Below, piece after piece: positions 24,722 to 39,975 of a stretch of DNA of 64,000 nucleotides. Each line of letters opens with the position of its first letter. Position 1 is the stretch's first letter. Both the position numbers and the translations under genes were made by a program. The DNA is from Dirofilaria immitis (taxonomy: Eukaryota; Nematoda; Chromadorea; Rhabditida; Onchocercidae). The stretch is from NCBI GenBank assembly GCA_024305405.1, contig JAKNDB010000110.1:1240001-1304000 (forward strand), read 5' to 3'. A model generated the notes under the pieces. It did no database searches, was not told the DNA's origin, and saw nothing but the letters and a program-made list of their open reading frames with translations.

Positions 24722-24752
24722 ATATACATACATATATATATATATATATATA
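24722..24752. repeat. (TA)n microsatellite
   Basis: TATATACATACATATATATA-type dinucleotide run just downstream of the zinc-finger gene's presumed poly(A) site. Confidence 0.85.
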
Positions 24753-27700
24753 ATGATATAATAAGTTATAAAATGGGTGAAACGAATTTATTGTGGTAAG
24801 TTCAATTTACGTCATGTTATGCAAACTTGGCAATGGATGGGAAATAGTTTTGAGATAACTTTTCAGGTTTAAATTTGTCAGAAATAATAAGGGTATCATA
24901 AGAAAAATAAGTAATGGCATGCAATGTCAATAGAACAATGTCAAATTATACCAGGAATCATATGCAGGAATATATCGAGACATCTCAGTATAACCTTTTA
25001 AAATATCATCAGGCAAACTGTGATATATACATAAGCAATCAGTTTTTTCATCTATACTGCAACAAAAGTTGACTTGTATTGTTCTATTTTAAATTTACTC
25101 GTGATTTATATTTGGTTTAATTGATAATTATCTTCGAGACGCTTCAATAGTGGAAATTTTTCTTTTCTCCCACCTAATTTCATTTCTTTAGATTGTCAAG
25201 CAAAAAAAAAAGAAAATAAGTAATCTTTTAACCTTTATTATACCACTATTTTGATTTGGCGGTACTCTTTTTCCTCTTATTATCCATACTTCACCTTTTT
25301 CTCCCATCGTTTCCCATCAAAAATATTATTTTTGAATTTATTTAATTCAAGCATAAATCTTAATTAGTGAGTGAATCTAAAATGAAGTATTATGGATGAA
25401 TTTTTGTTATAATATATAAAGATGAGAACTGATTGGTTAAATATTGACTATTCAATAAAATTTAGAATCCCAAAAATAATGTATATATCAAAGTTTTCCT
25501 GATAACGTTTTAAAACGGTTATATAAGATATTTCAAATACAGCTTGGTTATATCATATCGTTTATTCGTTCCAGTTGTTTTATTGATATTGCTTGCCGTC
25601 GCGTAATTTCTTCTGATCACTCTATTACTTTTGATAAATTTGAGTATCAAAGATTATCTCAGACTATTTTTGTTCAGTTTTGCATTGACATCAACATTTA
25701 TCGTGTTTTAATTAACCATTTATCGTGAGGATTCTTTTCATCCATTTAATAACTTATTATGCATTATGTTTCATCGTGTACATTAGATTTATTATCAATT
25801 AAAAAGTAAGTTGTGCACGTCTGTATTGTGTGATTATTTCGAACATTTATGAAAATTCCAAAAATTTTGTCAGTTTATTTCCTTTATTTAACTTTTTTTT
25901 CCTTAACGATGAAAATTTGGGACAAAATTGATTTGAATTACGAAAAAGAGAATTATGCTATTCGGATAACAAAAATGTTTATTATCATTCATTTCTTTTT
26001 TCGCTTCTTTTCCTCATTTCACCTTTAAAGTTTAAGTTCTTTTTCCCTCTTATTTCATAATTTATTTTTGATTTCCTTTTTAACTCATCATTTAAAATTT
26101 TTGAATGCAAAAAAAAAAAAAAAACAGTCCGTTCGTCTCTCTTCCCTCGTTCTCTCGCGTTTTTTATCATCGAATAATATTATTCGGTGAAACTTATCAA
26201 AATATGATTTTCAGAACAAAATTTGAAATCAGTTAAGTTATATATGTGCCTTCACCAAACTTTTCTTTTTTGTTCGGATGTGCCTTTTGTGTAGAGTACC
26301 TTTTCCTTCCTCTTAATTTTGCTTCCAGTAATTAATACGAATATTTCTTTTCTTTTTCTGCCTCTATCCCTCTCTTTCTTTCTTTTCAAAATATCACTAC
26401 TGTTAATCCGTTGATTTTTCAAATCAATAAGCGGAAAAGAAAAAGTTGAAATTCTAAATTCTACAATGAACTTTACAAAAAAATTAGTCATTTCGTATGA
26501 AAGAGCGAAATGTTTTCGGTTAAAATTTTTGTTATTACAATAATCAATTTATCAGAAATAGTTTATAGGTTGGAACTTTCCAATCAAATATGATGGCTTT
26601 CGAATTTACTTATTTTCTTTTGTTTTCCTTACATATTGAAATTTTTTTCATTCTTCATTTTCGGATCACTCTCTTTTATCTTTATTAATGCTTTTTTTTC
26701 CTTTTTTTGGTATCATTTAGTTGCGATATATTCCCAAATTCCACTTCAGTAAATCATTATCATTCCCACATGATCATTATCATTATCGTTATCTTGTTAT
26801 CATTTGTTTGATTATCGTGTTATCAAATACTGATATTAGCTGGCGGTAATTGAATAGTACCGTTTTCTTAGTGGAAGAAAAATCTCATTTCTCTAAATTG
26901 TCACAACTGTAAATTAGAATCTGTTTCTTGAAATTTCGAAAAATTGTTTTGATCCATTTTTTTTTTTGCAACGAAAATATTAACGGTTATTTATTAATTG
27001 ATTTTTCAGCCAATTTGTATCGTCTAGGGCAGATAGCCCAGGAAAGAAAAAATAAATGTTGTTTTCTGTTTGAATTCTTTTGCATAATGTTGAAACATTT
27101 TCGGTAGCATTAAGTAGCATATCGTCGTGATTCATCAAGAATTTCTGGAATCATTCACGTGCTAATATAATCAGAAACTTACAATTCCCCATTTATCCTG
27201 ATTATTTCATGACAAATTTGGGACTGCAACTAGCTCTCATTAATCTTCCACAAATAACTGCAATAATCATATTAAACTTGCTATAACAATAACACGCAAA
27301 AGTTTGACTGCTGATAAAAAATATTTAATGTAAGTCTTTTTTTCACATTCTTCCAGATCATAAAAACAAACTTTTAGGTTACATATTTAGCTGCAAAAAA
27401 GGAGAAACGAAAAAAGGAAGACAAAAATTTCACATGAAAGTGCAGAAAGTTACATCTAAAGAAAAAAACCAGATATATATTAAGGGCAAGAGTGAAAAGG
27501 AAATGATAAAACTTCCTTGGATATAATGATTAGTTAACGATGAATTTTTCAGTGTTCGTTAAACATTTTTCAACCTCACTTATTCTTAATTTTTGCTCCT
27601 TCTTTTGCTTAATGGGTGACAATAACGACAATTGCCATTGAAATGATGAATCTATCATGAAAAGGAATTCGAACAATATAGAGAAAATTTTGCAAACTAC

Positions 27701-30700
27701 TTTTGAAAAATTATTGCATAATTAATTAGGAAATGTGAGAAAACTAGGATTTCTTCAGGTTGTGATAGTAAAAATCCATGGATGATTGCTTTGATCATTA
27801 CTTTAAAGATTCAGGCAAAAATTATTCTTTTACTTCTGTCACTATTTAAAACTTAAACAATGTATTCAAATTTGATAATTTTCAACTTTTGTCTTATTCC
27901 ATGTGTTTCTTTGGTATAATATCAAATTCATATGCTTATGCCGAAATAGGTAAAAAGAAAACAAAGTTAGGAAATTTAAAAGTTTATTGAACTACTAAGT
28001 TTTTCTTTTAAATATATTGTATATCACACCTTCCTTTAATATTGAGAAAATTTTTAGTATCAACGGTTAATTGAAAAAAAAAAAAAATTCCGTAAATATG
28101 ATATCATTTCTTTTCGAGAATTATTATCCTAAATTTCATTCATGCTCATTCCATCAATCGTAATAGCTTGCAAGTTATTTAATGTTATTCAGAATAATTT
28201 AAAATTTTTTAAATTGTTCCTTCTTTTTGCAAAAAATTAAAGGGATTAATAATTAATGTAAAATTCACGCTATTTAAAGATAACATTTTTTTCAATCCTA
28301 TAGTATTTTCGGTAAAGTTAACTTCATAAAACAGGAATTTTAGAATAAGATGCAAAATATTTATATTGATTCAAAAGTAATTATAAATCAAAATTGATAA
28401 GAACAAAACATGGGAATAAAAACTACTCAAATATATATTTATTATGAGAAGATAAAAATATAAGAGATGAGAAATTGGTAATAATGATGAAGCATATGGG
28501 AAAAGGTTCAGGAACTACATTAAAGAATGGCAGTGCCTGGTACAAACCCTTTCAACTTTTTTCAATCCTTTGCTATATCCATTAATCTGTTTTCCTTTTC
28601 CTCATCCTGTTACCTTACGGAATTTTTATTTTTTGACAGTTTATTTACTTGTTTATTTTTTCTCTATGAAAAAAAAAAAAACTCAAACTTGAATCACAAT
28701 CATATTTAAAAAATCCTTTAATTTTGCTAATATTCATTGCATATATACTTTTTTAAAAAAGAAAACAAAATTTTTATAAAATACTTTAAACAGAAAAATG
28801 AGAGCGAAATAAATAAATGAGTAAATATGCGAATACATAAAGTTAATGAAAACAAATATTAAAATTTACAATTTCATCTTTTTTTTTCAAATTGCTTGTG
28901 AATATTTCGATAATGATAAATTTTTTATTAAGCAGGAAGTTATATCGTTTTGCAAGTTTATCTTTTGCATATCAAGGTGAGAAAAATATATGTTTAAAAA
29001 ACTAAGAAGTAATAAAAACTTTTTTTGTTCTTGTTTGCAAAATAATCTAAGATTAACTGTCGAAAAGTAAAATAAGATCGAAGAAGGAAGAACATCATCA
29101 TGTTTGGATAATATAAATGAAGCATATACCACATATACTACCTTAGTTGTTTATTAGTTTGTTTATTTGTTTATTTATGTCTTTGTAACGTTTGATGCAT
29201 GACTTTTGATAATGATCGCATAAGTTGGAAGACATCTCCGACGTTTACATTTCCTCTTAATATTACTCTTGTCAAACATTGTACATATATGTACTCTTCC
29301 CATTAAAATCATTTTCTCTTCTCATTTGCATCACTTATTTTAAGATAGTTACAATTGCGGAAACAATTTTTTTTCAAAAGAAAATGTTACCGCTTTTTAT
29401 AAAAGGATACCGCAGATGATCCATGATGCTACAACTGAATGAAAATAACCTTATGTTGACCTCGTATTAATAATCTAAACCAATATAGATGATGATAATA
29501 GATTGAAATGAACGAGTGTAGGTAAGAAGAAATAAAATGAAGCGATTTTGTCAAAACAAAAAAAATAGGGAAAGAAATTTTTGAAATAAATTTTCGTGTG
29601 CTTTTATCTTTTGCTTTTCTTAATTGAAAACTCCTCGCCTGAAGATGACTAATTTTTTTGTTGCAGACAAAAAAAGGAAGAAAAGCAGCAGCAGAGTGAT
29701 CCGCAGAAATATTTGAATTGAATGAACGATAAAGAAGAAAACGATAATCGAAGAGATCGATGGATAAATGATGAAGCAAAAAAACATCGATTTAAAAAAT
29801 TTGTTCCGACGAGTGAAATATTTTCATTTTTGTTTATCGTATTATATTCTTTTTGCTTTTCTTTCGTCTACATCTACATATCAAATAATTCATTATATTC
29901 TTCTTATTAAAACATTCACAATTTTATTTTTTTTTTTGCGTTACAGAATTTTTGGTCACGGAAACTGCAATTTACATAATTTATAAATTCGAAAAACTTA
30001 AATTTGTATAATTTATTAAATCTGAAAATTTTGAATTTTGAAGGAAAATTCCCAGACAGAAACAATATTTTAAGATTTATTGATGTTATTTTTGCCATGA
30101 TCAAGTGTCCTTTTTCGTTATAATGTGAATAATAACTTTCATCCTTTGTTATCTGTTACTAAATAGAGAAATTATCTACACTTTTCGTTTTGATATACAA
30201 TTCTAAAAATTTGAAAATTATGAAAAACAATGGCAGTTGAGAAATTTCTCTCAAAATCTTTCTTCTTTCTTAAAATTATAACTAAATTATCATGAATTAA
30301 AATAAAATAATGTAAAATTTTACAAATTAAATTAAATAACCCGATTCTAGAAGGATTTTTTGGAATTTCATCCAAAAAAATTCAAAATAACAAATGATTT
30401 TGAAATATTTGTGCTAACAAAAGTAGCATTTCATAAAATTTTTAATATTTGATAGAATATTGTATAGTTCATAAACAAATATTTTTTTTATTGATGATGA
30501 AACGAATAAATCCGAATATTTTCCCCTTTTATTTCTAAAAGTGATCCATTTCTGTTCGTATTACTAATTCGAATTATTTTGAATATTCTTCTTCAGCTAG
30601 CAATTTTTTTCATTTTCCTCTTCACAAAGTCAATCAATTATTGCTGTCACAAAATCGAATCATGAAATTTTCGTAACATTTTAATATTGAAAATTTATTT

Positions 30701-32166
30701 TAAATGAAATTTCATTTTTCCGTTACACTATATCATTCTATTCTAATCGAATTCCATCTTTAACCAAGAAATACCGTTCCTCTTTTATTCGCGCTCATTA
30801 TTATTTATATGAATTTCAAGAAAAAAAAAACATCAGCTATTATGAGAGAGTGAGAAATGCAAATGGTATAAGTTATATTTAAGATTGTAATAAGTCAATA
30901 AACTCAACTTTTTCAGTTAAATTTTACCCTCTTATTTAATTATCAAAATCAACATATTTGACAAGCTGCCTTAATATCAATAAACGACTTCGCTCGAAGT
31001 TTTTTTCTTCCTATACTTTTCTCTTTTTTGCATAGTTACGTATTCAGAAAATATTTTAAATGTACAATTTATTTTATAAACTATTTTATACAAATGTTAT
31101 CTAAAAAAAAGGGAGAAATTAAATGCTATTCTTTTTCTAATACATAACTATTCAAAGGAAAGAATGCAAATCTCAAAATACTGTGAATTTCCGAAATTGT
31201 TAAACTGTTAATCGGAAGTGATCAATCATCCTTCATTGCAAATTTCGTTTAAAAGCATTTATTAGAAAGTTTGAAAAATGTAATGAGTCATTTTTACCAT
31301 ATTTTCAATCCATTGTAACTTTTCGTAATAATAAACATCTTAATGTTAACCCATAAGTGTGGAATTATGTTTACACTTGTTAATTTTGTTTATTTAATTT
31401 CTATTATTGTATTTTGCAATAATTTTAAAAGTGCATAAGCGTTTCTTTAAAGAAAACTGAAATGCATTTTCGTGCATGCAAACAAATACAATGCGTTTTA
31501 CTCATGCTGTATCACCTCTTAATTAAACTTGAAAAAAAAAGTCTAGCTAATAATTGCAAATTTGGATGAAAATAAGAATCAATTTGCGGTAATTAATCCA
31601 ATATGGTGACAATTAATATTACTCAAATTGTCCTTTGAAATTACTATCCGTAATAAATGTATCCAAGTTAGTGACAAAAACTTCCACCCACAATTTTTGA
31701 AAGTTATAATAAAAAACAATATTAGATCATATTTACAGCTTATGAACAAATATGATTACAAGCATAAACTATTAGCAGTTTAATTTAATTTTAAGTTTAA
31801 TTGCAATTGATAGTAAAATCGGAATGTAATTTGGAAATCCCGTAGTAGAAAATTTTTAATAATCTTGTCAGTGCTCGACCAAATTTCTTTTATTTTTGAA
31901 ATTTTTCCAAAAATGAATTTTTTCCATTTGATTTTTTTAATTTGTGCCTTAATTATTTTCTTGATCTTATTCAAAATTAATTTCAATGCAAAGGAGAGGT
32001 CTGAAATTCAGTTTGAAAACATTAATGAATGAATCTTATATTTCATAAAAATCTCCAATCGAATAAACCAAGATCATCAATTTGAACACTATGATGAATG
32101 ATGAGACGGAAAAACTATTAGCTCATTATAATGATGTTAAAATAGGAATTGCATGCCAATAACCAG

Positions 32167-32205
32167 AATTAAATTAAATTAAACTAAATTAAATCGGATT
32201 AAAAT
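32167..32205. repeat. (AAATT)n pentanucleotide repeat
   Basis: About seven imperfect copies of AATTA/AAACT units, a simple AT-only tandem repeat. Confidence 0.7.
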
Positions 32206-34533
32206 AAATCTTGTTTATGTGTACTCTTCTTCAAGAATTATGACAGACAATATGAAAATAAACTATTGAATTTCACTACATATACTCTATCATTTTTACT
32301 TCATCAAAATGTGAAAACTTCTTTATTGAAAATTCTTTTTGTCTAACTTCAAATTAGTGATAAATTTTTTTAACGTGGTAATATCGGAGGAGTTATCCCG
32401 TCGTTTATCCTGTCATCTTACAGTAGATATTTGCTTAAGCGGTACTTTGCCGAATTCAATTTATGTTATCAAATTGATTGTCCATAACTTTTCAAAATCA
32501 ATCATAAAATTAAAAATAATGAACAAATTCCAACTATTTATAAAATGGTTTTTAGAGAGATGAAATTTTGGAAATTTAGTGGAAAATTCTGGAATATCTA
32601 CAAACGAATATAATATATACATTAGTCAGATTTTCTAATATACGAATTAATCCGATATTGCATGAATTTAATATTTCATTAATTGAAACAATTTTTTTGA
32701 AATTATAAAGAATATTTTAACAGTCATAGCATAATTGATAAGTTTTGAGTTTTATTAAAAACATATTTAATTTTTGGCCTTTATATTAATTTTATCGCAA
32801 GTTTCTTTTGTTATTTACTTTCAAAGAGTAGTACACTTAAATAAGTAATACAAATTCGAGTGAAATATTTTTTAAAATGGCAAAGAACTTTAAAAAAGCA
32901 ATTCTTCGTTCATATGAAAAAGGTTATTTTTTCATGATAATGGATTTTAATTTTTAATCTAATTTTTCTTAATCTAAACGTTTCCTGATTTTGGTTATCT
33001 TAAAATTATATCACTGCAAGAAATTACTGTAACTGACTGGTATATCCACAGAATGTTTTGTTTACGGTAATGCGTACTCACTGATTGGAATAGTTTTCCA
33101 CTATTATTGTTGATCTAATTAGCATATGGAAAACTGAATCTAAAACAAAACTGATTGGCATTTGTAAGCCGATTCTTACGATACGTCCAGTAAAATTATT
33201 ACAATTTTCAACTTTATATATTTTGGTTCAAGAAGAATCTGAAATTTGTAGTGCAAATAGACATATACCGTTATTTCATTAAAAATTATAAAAACTCTAT
33301 TAGATACGCTTATCAAATACTCCAAAATATAAGCAGAATTACTTATTCTGAAATGTTTATAATCCAGAATTATTAATAGTGAACAGCTCTTACGTCACTA
33401 AAATGTTCTGAATCGAAATCTGAATCATTCAAAATTTTGAAGATTTCGTAAAATTCTAAGAAGCTTGTGGGATAAATTTCAAATACTTTTTGCAAATTTA
33501 TGATGAATTTTTGATTTTGTTCTTCAGTTTCATCCTTTAAAATCAAATAAGTTTTACAAATAAGCTTGAATGTTATTATGATATCATAAAGCTTACTGTC
33601 AAAAAAAATAAAAATTAGAAGAGTATATGCATAACTTTTTTTTAGACGAATCCATCATATGCTTTTAGCTTGCATAAATTTTTATTTAATAATTTAAGAC
33701 AGTTAAAATTGTGTGATAAAGTCATTTATGTTTCTTCCGAAGAGATATTCATAAGTGAAAGAAAGAAACTGCTTAAAAAGCAAAATTAATATAATTTCAG
33801 TCTTTTTCAATATTGCCAAACTGTCTTATATATTTAATTTCAAAAACAAAGAAAATGTTATCAATAATAAAATGAAGTGAAAAAAATCCACAATATGAAC
33901 AAATTATTTATTAATAAAAATTTGCTTTAAAAATAACTTTTATCAACGTTAAACTACTTTAAACTTAAATTTAGAGATGGTTAATATTGTGGGATAAAAC
34001 AAAACTTTTGACGCTTCGACTTTCTATAATTTAATTAATCATTAATTGAACTTCTGTTCTTTTCAATATGATTTAACAAATAATACCCTTAAGATCAAGA
34101 GTTTCAAGAAAACTTTTTTAGATAAAAAGCTAAGATGCTGGAGAAGACGAATTTTGAGATTTACAAAAATCAGGCTTAAAAATTAAATTCAATCGCTAAT
34201 AACCAATCACAAATTGCGGGAAAAGTCAACAACTGATAATAGCTACTGCATTAATTTTGGAAAGATAAATAAGAAGCATTATTCCATTTACTTCTATGGC
34301 CTATTTTGTACCTAAGACTTAATAGCAAAACTTTGGATCTGGCAATAATTCTTACTTTTCGTTTTTCTGTCCTTTTTATTTCTTTTCCACTTCTTCAAGT
34401 TGATTCTCTAGTTTTCAGACACGGAAAGAAAAATTTAATAAACAAAGGACACATTGCTAAAGTAGTAATTAGATAATTAACTTCAGATTCATGTGATGCT
34501 TTAAAATTGACTAAATAGGAGCAATGGATAAAA

Positions 34534-34591
34534 TAGCAATATCTTTTTTTTTAGCAATATCTTTTTTAAATAGCAATATCTTTTTTTTTTA
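34534..34591. repeat. Triplicated TAGCAATATC-T(n) unit
   Basis: The word TAGCAATATC followed by 6-10 T's occurs three times in a row, with an extra AAA before the third copy. It is a short local tandem repeat. Confidence 0.85.
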
Positions 34592-34886
34592 CAAATATTA
34601 TATGCGAAAAGTTATCAAATCTAAACATTGCTGTTTATTTTTAAAATATAAGTAAATCAGCTAAATTTCATTTCTGGTACTTCTGCAATAATTAGATCAA
34701 AATCAAACTTTCAAACTGTTATCTTCGACTTAATAAAGCAATAATAAAAGTCTTAATTTCTCAGAAGCATTTGTCGCGTAGTTCTTGATAGCAACTTCAA
34801 TTTTGGCTTCTCTTAGAAATCCCAAATGAATCTCTTTATTAAATTATTGGAATTTAAATAATCAAACCTTTCAAGATGTTCATATC

Positions 34887-34890
34887 ACAA

Positions 34891-34922
<32 letters not shown>

Positions 34923-34940
34923 ACACACACACATACATAC
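34887..34940. repeat. (CA)n microsatellite
   Basis: A pure CA run with two CATA interruptions, the only sizeable CA array in the middle of the window. Confidence 0.93.
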
Positions 34941-37900
34941 GTGAATGCAACAATAATACAGATACTTTAATTTGGATGACTTTAACGAAGTGGGTTGGGT
35001 ATGTCAAAATGTCAATACTTGACAACATATTTGACCAAAGATTTATAATAAAAATGCATTTCGATTAAATTATCTTTGTCATCCTGATTGAGGAGGTTGC
35101 TTGAAAATAGCCGCCAGCATGAGAATTCATAATCAAATTTTTACCGCTATTTGGATAAGCATGAATGTGAAAAGTAAGTTATTGTTGATAACGACCGACT
35201 CAATCGCATGAAGGAATGCAAAGAAGTTGACATTTCAGAATTTTTGAATGAAAAAAAAAAACAATATTTCTCTTTTTTTGCCACTATAACTCGTAAGCTT
35301 TTTCAACATCATTTGAAGCAAGAAGTGTCAACTAATGAACCCGATATGCAAGGTCCCACAAGGATTTGAAGTTTTTTTCCAGTCATTTTAATGCATGGTT
35401 AACATTCTCTAACCTTTTGATTATCTTTAAGTCTAACTTATAACATTCATATCTCATATTTAATTTCAAATTTCAAATTTCTTGAATTTTTCATTGCTAC
35501 TTTTTTGTCCATTCTCAAGCTTATTATTTCCTTGATTCATAATTATTTCCAATGATAAGTTATTACCGTCAATTCTAAATAACTAATAGTTATAATGTTG
35601 TCGAACCAATCAAAATAATCTATCAAATCTTGCATACTATCTAATCTAATATTTAATAAGATTTGTTGTTGCATTTTTTTCTTTTTCTTGAAATATAATG
35701 CCTACTTCCGTCTTCAGCTTTTATTTCACTTCTAAACTTCTATTCCCTGTCTTGCAGAATAATTCGATTGACAATGGGACTGATAAAAAATCTGAAAATA
35801 TTTTCAATATTTAAACGTCTCATTGTTTTTCCATCCCTTCAATAATTATGCTTATTAAAAAATAAATAAATTAGTAAATTTTTTACCAGAAAAAAATTTT
35901 CTTATCGGAAAAAAAATGAAACGAAAATATTTTTGATATAGAGGGTGTAATAATATTTGCTATTCTTAAAGATTAAATTATTTCTCCCTAACCGAAATAT
36001 GGCAACAGTCATATGATATTATGATGGGCTCAAATAATGATATTGAAAATTGGAAATTAGATGCAAGCTCATTTCGTTGATCCAAATCATCAACCATTTC
36101 CTTCCTTGCTCTTAATTTAAACGTAAAATATTTCCATTACCTCTCTATTAATTCGCTAATTATTTTTTCCTTTTCTTTTTTTTCTTTAAAATTAATGAAA
36201 TAGCGAAAAGCAACAATTTTTAATTATAATTAATTATATATTGAAAAAGAAGGAAAATAAATAGATGAAGAATAATGAAAAGTTTAGCAAGGAATAAATA
36301 GGTGCGCTGACGATTTTTCATAATTTTTATAATCAAAATTTATGATGATTTCTTTGAAATTTTAATAAATTTTTCAGAAAGCATGGTTATACAAAGATTA
36401 TTACTGACTATTTGCTTAAAGGGCAGTAATGCTGGTAGTAAAAACTGTAGCAATTAAATTGATTGCTCATTTGGGCGATAGCGCTTGAATATTTCATATC
36501 AATGTGTGATTATTTTGGACTAGCCTAGAATGATTATAGTTCATAGAATCATTTCCTCACTTAGCATTTATCTTGTTAACGTGCTAATGAAATATTTCTT
36601 TTGAATTTGATTGTCTAAATATGTCCAACATACGAAATTTTTGAAATACATCCTTATTGCATTATTTCTTCGCATCATTCAATTGTTATAAGAATATTAA
36701 AAATCCCATATCAGATCCATCCTGATCCGCAAATGTTGAAATATTTACTTTCTTCGTATTCCTGAAAAACTATTTTTACGCAACTGTATAATATTTATAT
36801 AATCCAAAAATTGTATTTTAATTACTTCAATCCGCTTAATAATACAAATTTTGAATGATTTCTGATGCAATCCCTAAATCCATATACTAAAAATATATTA
36901 ATTAATACTGAAAAATCTTTCAATAAATTACTCAGTTAATATTTTGATATACAAAAAAAAGGAAGAAAACGATTTATCTTTTATTTCTATTTTCCATTTA
37001 AATATTCTGATATTAGACAATGTTGTAAGATAAGTCTGAAAGATTATGAAAATTAAATAAGAAAGATTTTGAAAGGTAAATAAGAAAGACTATGATTATT
37101 GGTATTTCGAACTTTTTTCCCATTATATTATTTTATTTTTTCTAAATGAGAAAGTGAATGAATGCGTGTGAATACTTCTCATCTAATTTCTCACATTTTT
37201 GCTATTAATTTCTATTTATTCATATTTTTTAGGCCAAAGTTAATAGCATTTGAAACAAATCAAATTACTAAAACGGTAAGCTAGGATGATTTTTTCCGGA
37301 AAGCTTTGAGATGTGAAAATAATTTAGCATAACTCTTCCATCCGTACGATAGGATTACTCAAGATATTAGTCCTAATTGATATATACTATTAATATCGTC
37401 GTATCATAAAAGCAAAATGAATTTATAATTAATACAAATTATGGGTTTTCATAGTAATCAATTGTTGCGAATTATATATTTACTTTCCCAATACTTTTAT
37501 TTATAATAAATTTTTCATATACAATGTATAAATCGTTTCAAAATAGGAATCTTAACATTTCTTGAAGGGAAAAAAATCAAAAAGAAGATAAACTTACTGT
37601 GTCATGACTGAAATTGTGATTAATGATTATGTTCTCGAAATAACTTTTATTTGTATTCTGATTTATTAGCTTACTTTTCTCTATTATTTGTCGCTTCTTA
37701 CAGTTTTAATAATTTGCAATTTGGTTCGATATGGATATTTCAAAATAAAAATTGGATGTAATTATAAATAAAATAACTATTTCCTTCCACATATACATTT
37801 CAAAACGGTTAAGAATCAAAAATTTTCAAGCAATGCTGGCTTCTGTTTGCATCTCCACGAACTTTCGAAACCTTGTTAACACTAAGATTTACGCAGTGAG

Positions 37901-39941
37901 GACTGACTTTAAGTAGTCAGGCGAATCTCAATAAGTTTAAATGTTAAAATTTCATGTTACGTTATTTGAAATCAATCGAAATAATCCAGTTCAACTAAAA
38001 CAATGTTTGAAAAATGATCTGGTAATATAATATCAAATTACTTATTACATCATAAAAAAATAGAAACTTATCTTCTATAACTACTTTTTCTTCATTTTCA
38101 TAAAATTGCAAAATTAAGTTCTTTTGCAGCTAAAGACAAATTTTTAAAAAATTGTAGTATAATAAATACGACACTGGTGAAATATTTTTTTTTCATTTGA
38201 TAAAATTCTACATATCAAAAATATGGCAGCCTATCTTTGTAATTGCTTAAAAGTCATATAGGAAAAACAAAAAGGGGAAAATAGTCACATTAGTTAAGGC
38301 AACCAATTTTTTTGGAAATAAATTTTGCGAAGTCATATATTTCAAAATTGTTTTCGGACTTCTTTCCTGTTCTTTCTATGCTTATATATATAAACTTGAA
38401 TGTATTAATGAATAGAGATATGTATTTAAATATATTTTTATATATTCTCTTGAGTTTTCGTTTGACTTATTTCTATTTTTCAGCATGTTATCATTTTATC
38501 TTTTCAAATTTTATTAAGCAGCATGTAGAGTATTTTCTCGAGCTAAGTTGATATTATTATTTCACAAAACTTTTTCAGAAATGTTTGTTTGTTTGTTTAT
38601 ATGTGGTTTTTTTCCTAGCCTTCTTCATGCTGTAGCTTATACTCCATCCAAATAATTAAATTCCTTCATTTGAAAACGTTTTGTTCTTATTTTCTAGACA
38701 TTTCTCATTTTTCTTATTTGAAGAATTCAAATTGAAAACATTGTTCTTGTTTATCTGAAAAATTGAAACTTGAAAACTTTTTAATAAGAAATAAGTTGTT
38801 TGTTCCGTCATTGAATGAAATTTATTCAAATTGATGTGTTTGAATCTTTCAGTTATCCATCCGAAATAGAATATAATGCTTCGATTTTGTAATTATTCAT
38901 CATATCTTGCTCATATTGTTAAATTCTATTCAAATCTAATTGGATAATCGCCAAAGTAGTGTACATGAAATCAATATTTTTCGTTCATGCACTTTAAGCA
39001 ATTGATAGATTAAATTTAATCAGATAATTTTTGAGTGCAAAAGTCCTAAGTATGAGAAAAGCGTTAAGGTTTTGCAATAATAGAATAATTGTTCGGAAAT
39101 TTCATAAAAGTATGCTTATTGTTGTGTCAAAACGATTAAATGGCTTTATTTGTTACTTCAGCCTATATACCTAATTTGTTCACAACTTCAATTTGCACTC
39201 TAATTTCTTAAAAATGAGAAATTATTACTTATTTTCCTTTTGCTGACTTATAAATTCGTTTTGACTTTCTTACTATCATTGAATAGTTTTTAGAAATATA
39301 AGTTTTAGCACTCTTACAAATTTACAAATTAATTCGCAAAAAAAAGATTTCCTAATACATATTTAACTCATAATTATTATTATTGAAATTATTTTGATAA
39401 CTTATTCATTAAATTTAACTGATGCCATATGTTATACTTTTAATGAGAATATATGGTAGGAAAATATGTTAAGTGTATTGGAATTTTGAAACATGGACAA
39501 AAGTTATGTTTTTTATTATTTTGCATGTTAATTTACCATTTCAATATTTCTTTTAAATTTATTATAACCATTTTAATTTCATCAAAATTTAATTAATTTC
39601 TTTCGAAATTTTTCAAACATAAAAACAAAATTTTCGACCAATTTATAAGAAATTAATTTTAAAAGCACTATAAATTTGCATTTTTCTTTAATCATGGAAT
39701 AATGCTTGTTAGGAAATGAAATGTTGAATCCTTTTTTGTATCTTTTAAAAAAATGAATTAGTATTTTTATCTTTTATTAATTTTTTATGTGAAAATTCAT
39801 TTCGCCGCTTTTCATAATCTAATTGTATATTATCGAAATAATGTTTCGTTACTACTATTATTATTTTTATCATTTTTCTTTTAGTATAAAAAAGAAAAAA
39901 GCGATGATACCATTAGGATAGTGAATTGACTTAAAAAAGCA
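34941..39941. other. Gene-poor stretch upstream of the channel gene
   Basis: AT-rich DNA without supported exons. A 23-bp tandem repeat lies at 37038-37095. Promoter elements for the channel gene may be here, but none is distinctive. Confidence 0.5.
37038..37095. repeat. Degenerate 23-bp tandem repeat
   Basis: Copies begin GAAAGATTATG, GAAAGATTTTG and GAAAGACTATG at 37038, 37061 and 37084; the first two end in TAAATAA. It is a small minisatellite of about 2.5 units. Confidence 0.75.
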
Positions 39942-39951
39942 ACAATTACAG
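39942..39951 (+). promoter_or_regulatory. Candidate splice/trans-splice acceptor of the channel gene
   Basis: ACAATTACAG lies 24 bases before the ATG at 39976. It would place a short 5' leader before the candidate first coding exon. Support is consensus and position only. Confidence 0.35.
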
Positions 39952-39975
39952 CATATTATTAAAGTTATTAAACAA

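Larger units (their letters stand above)
24413..34886. other. Long gene-poor stretch
   Basis: After the zinc-finger 3' end the sequence is AT-rich, with a TA microsatellite at 24722-24752, CAT/TAT-rich stretches near 26750-26830, an AAATT-type tract at 32167-32205 and a T-rich triplication at 34534-34591. Many short frames exist but none shows a domain. A charged frame after a good splice acceptor at about 29666 is discussed in the findings. Otherwise I see nothing. Confidence 0.5.
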
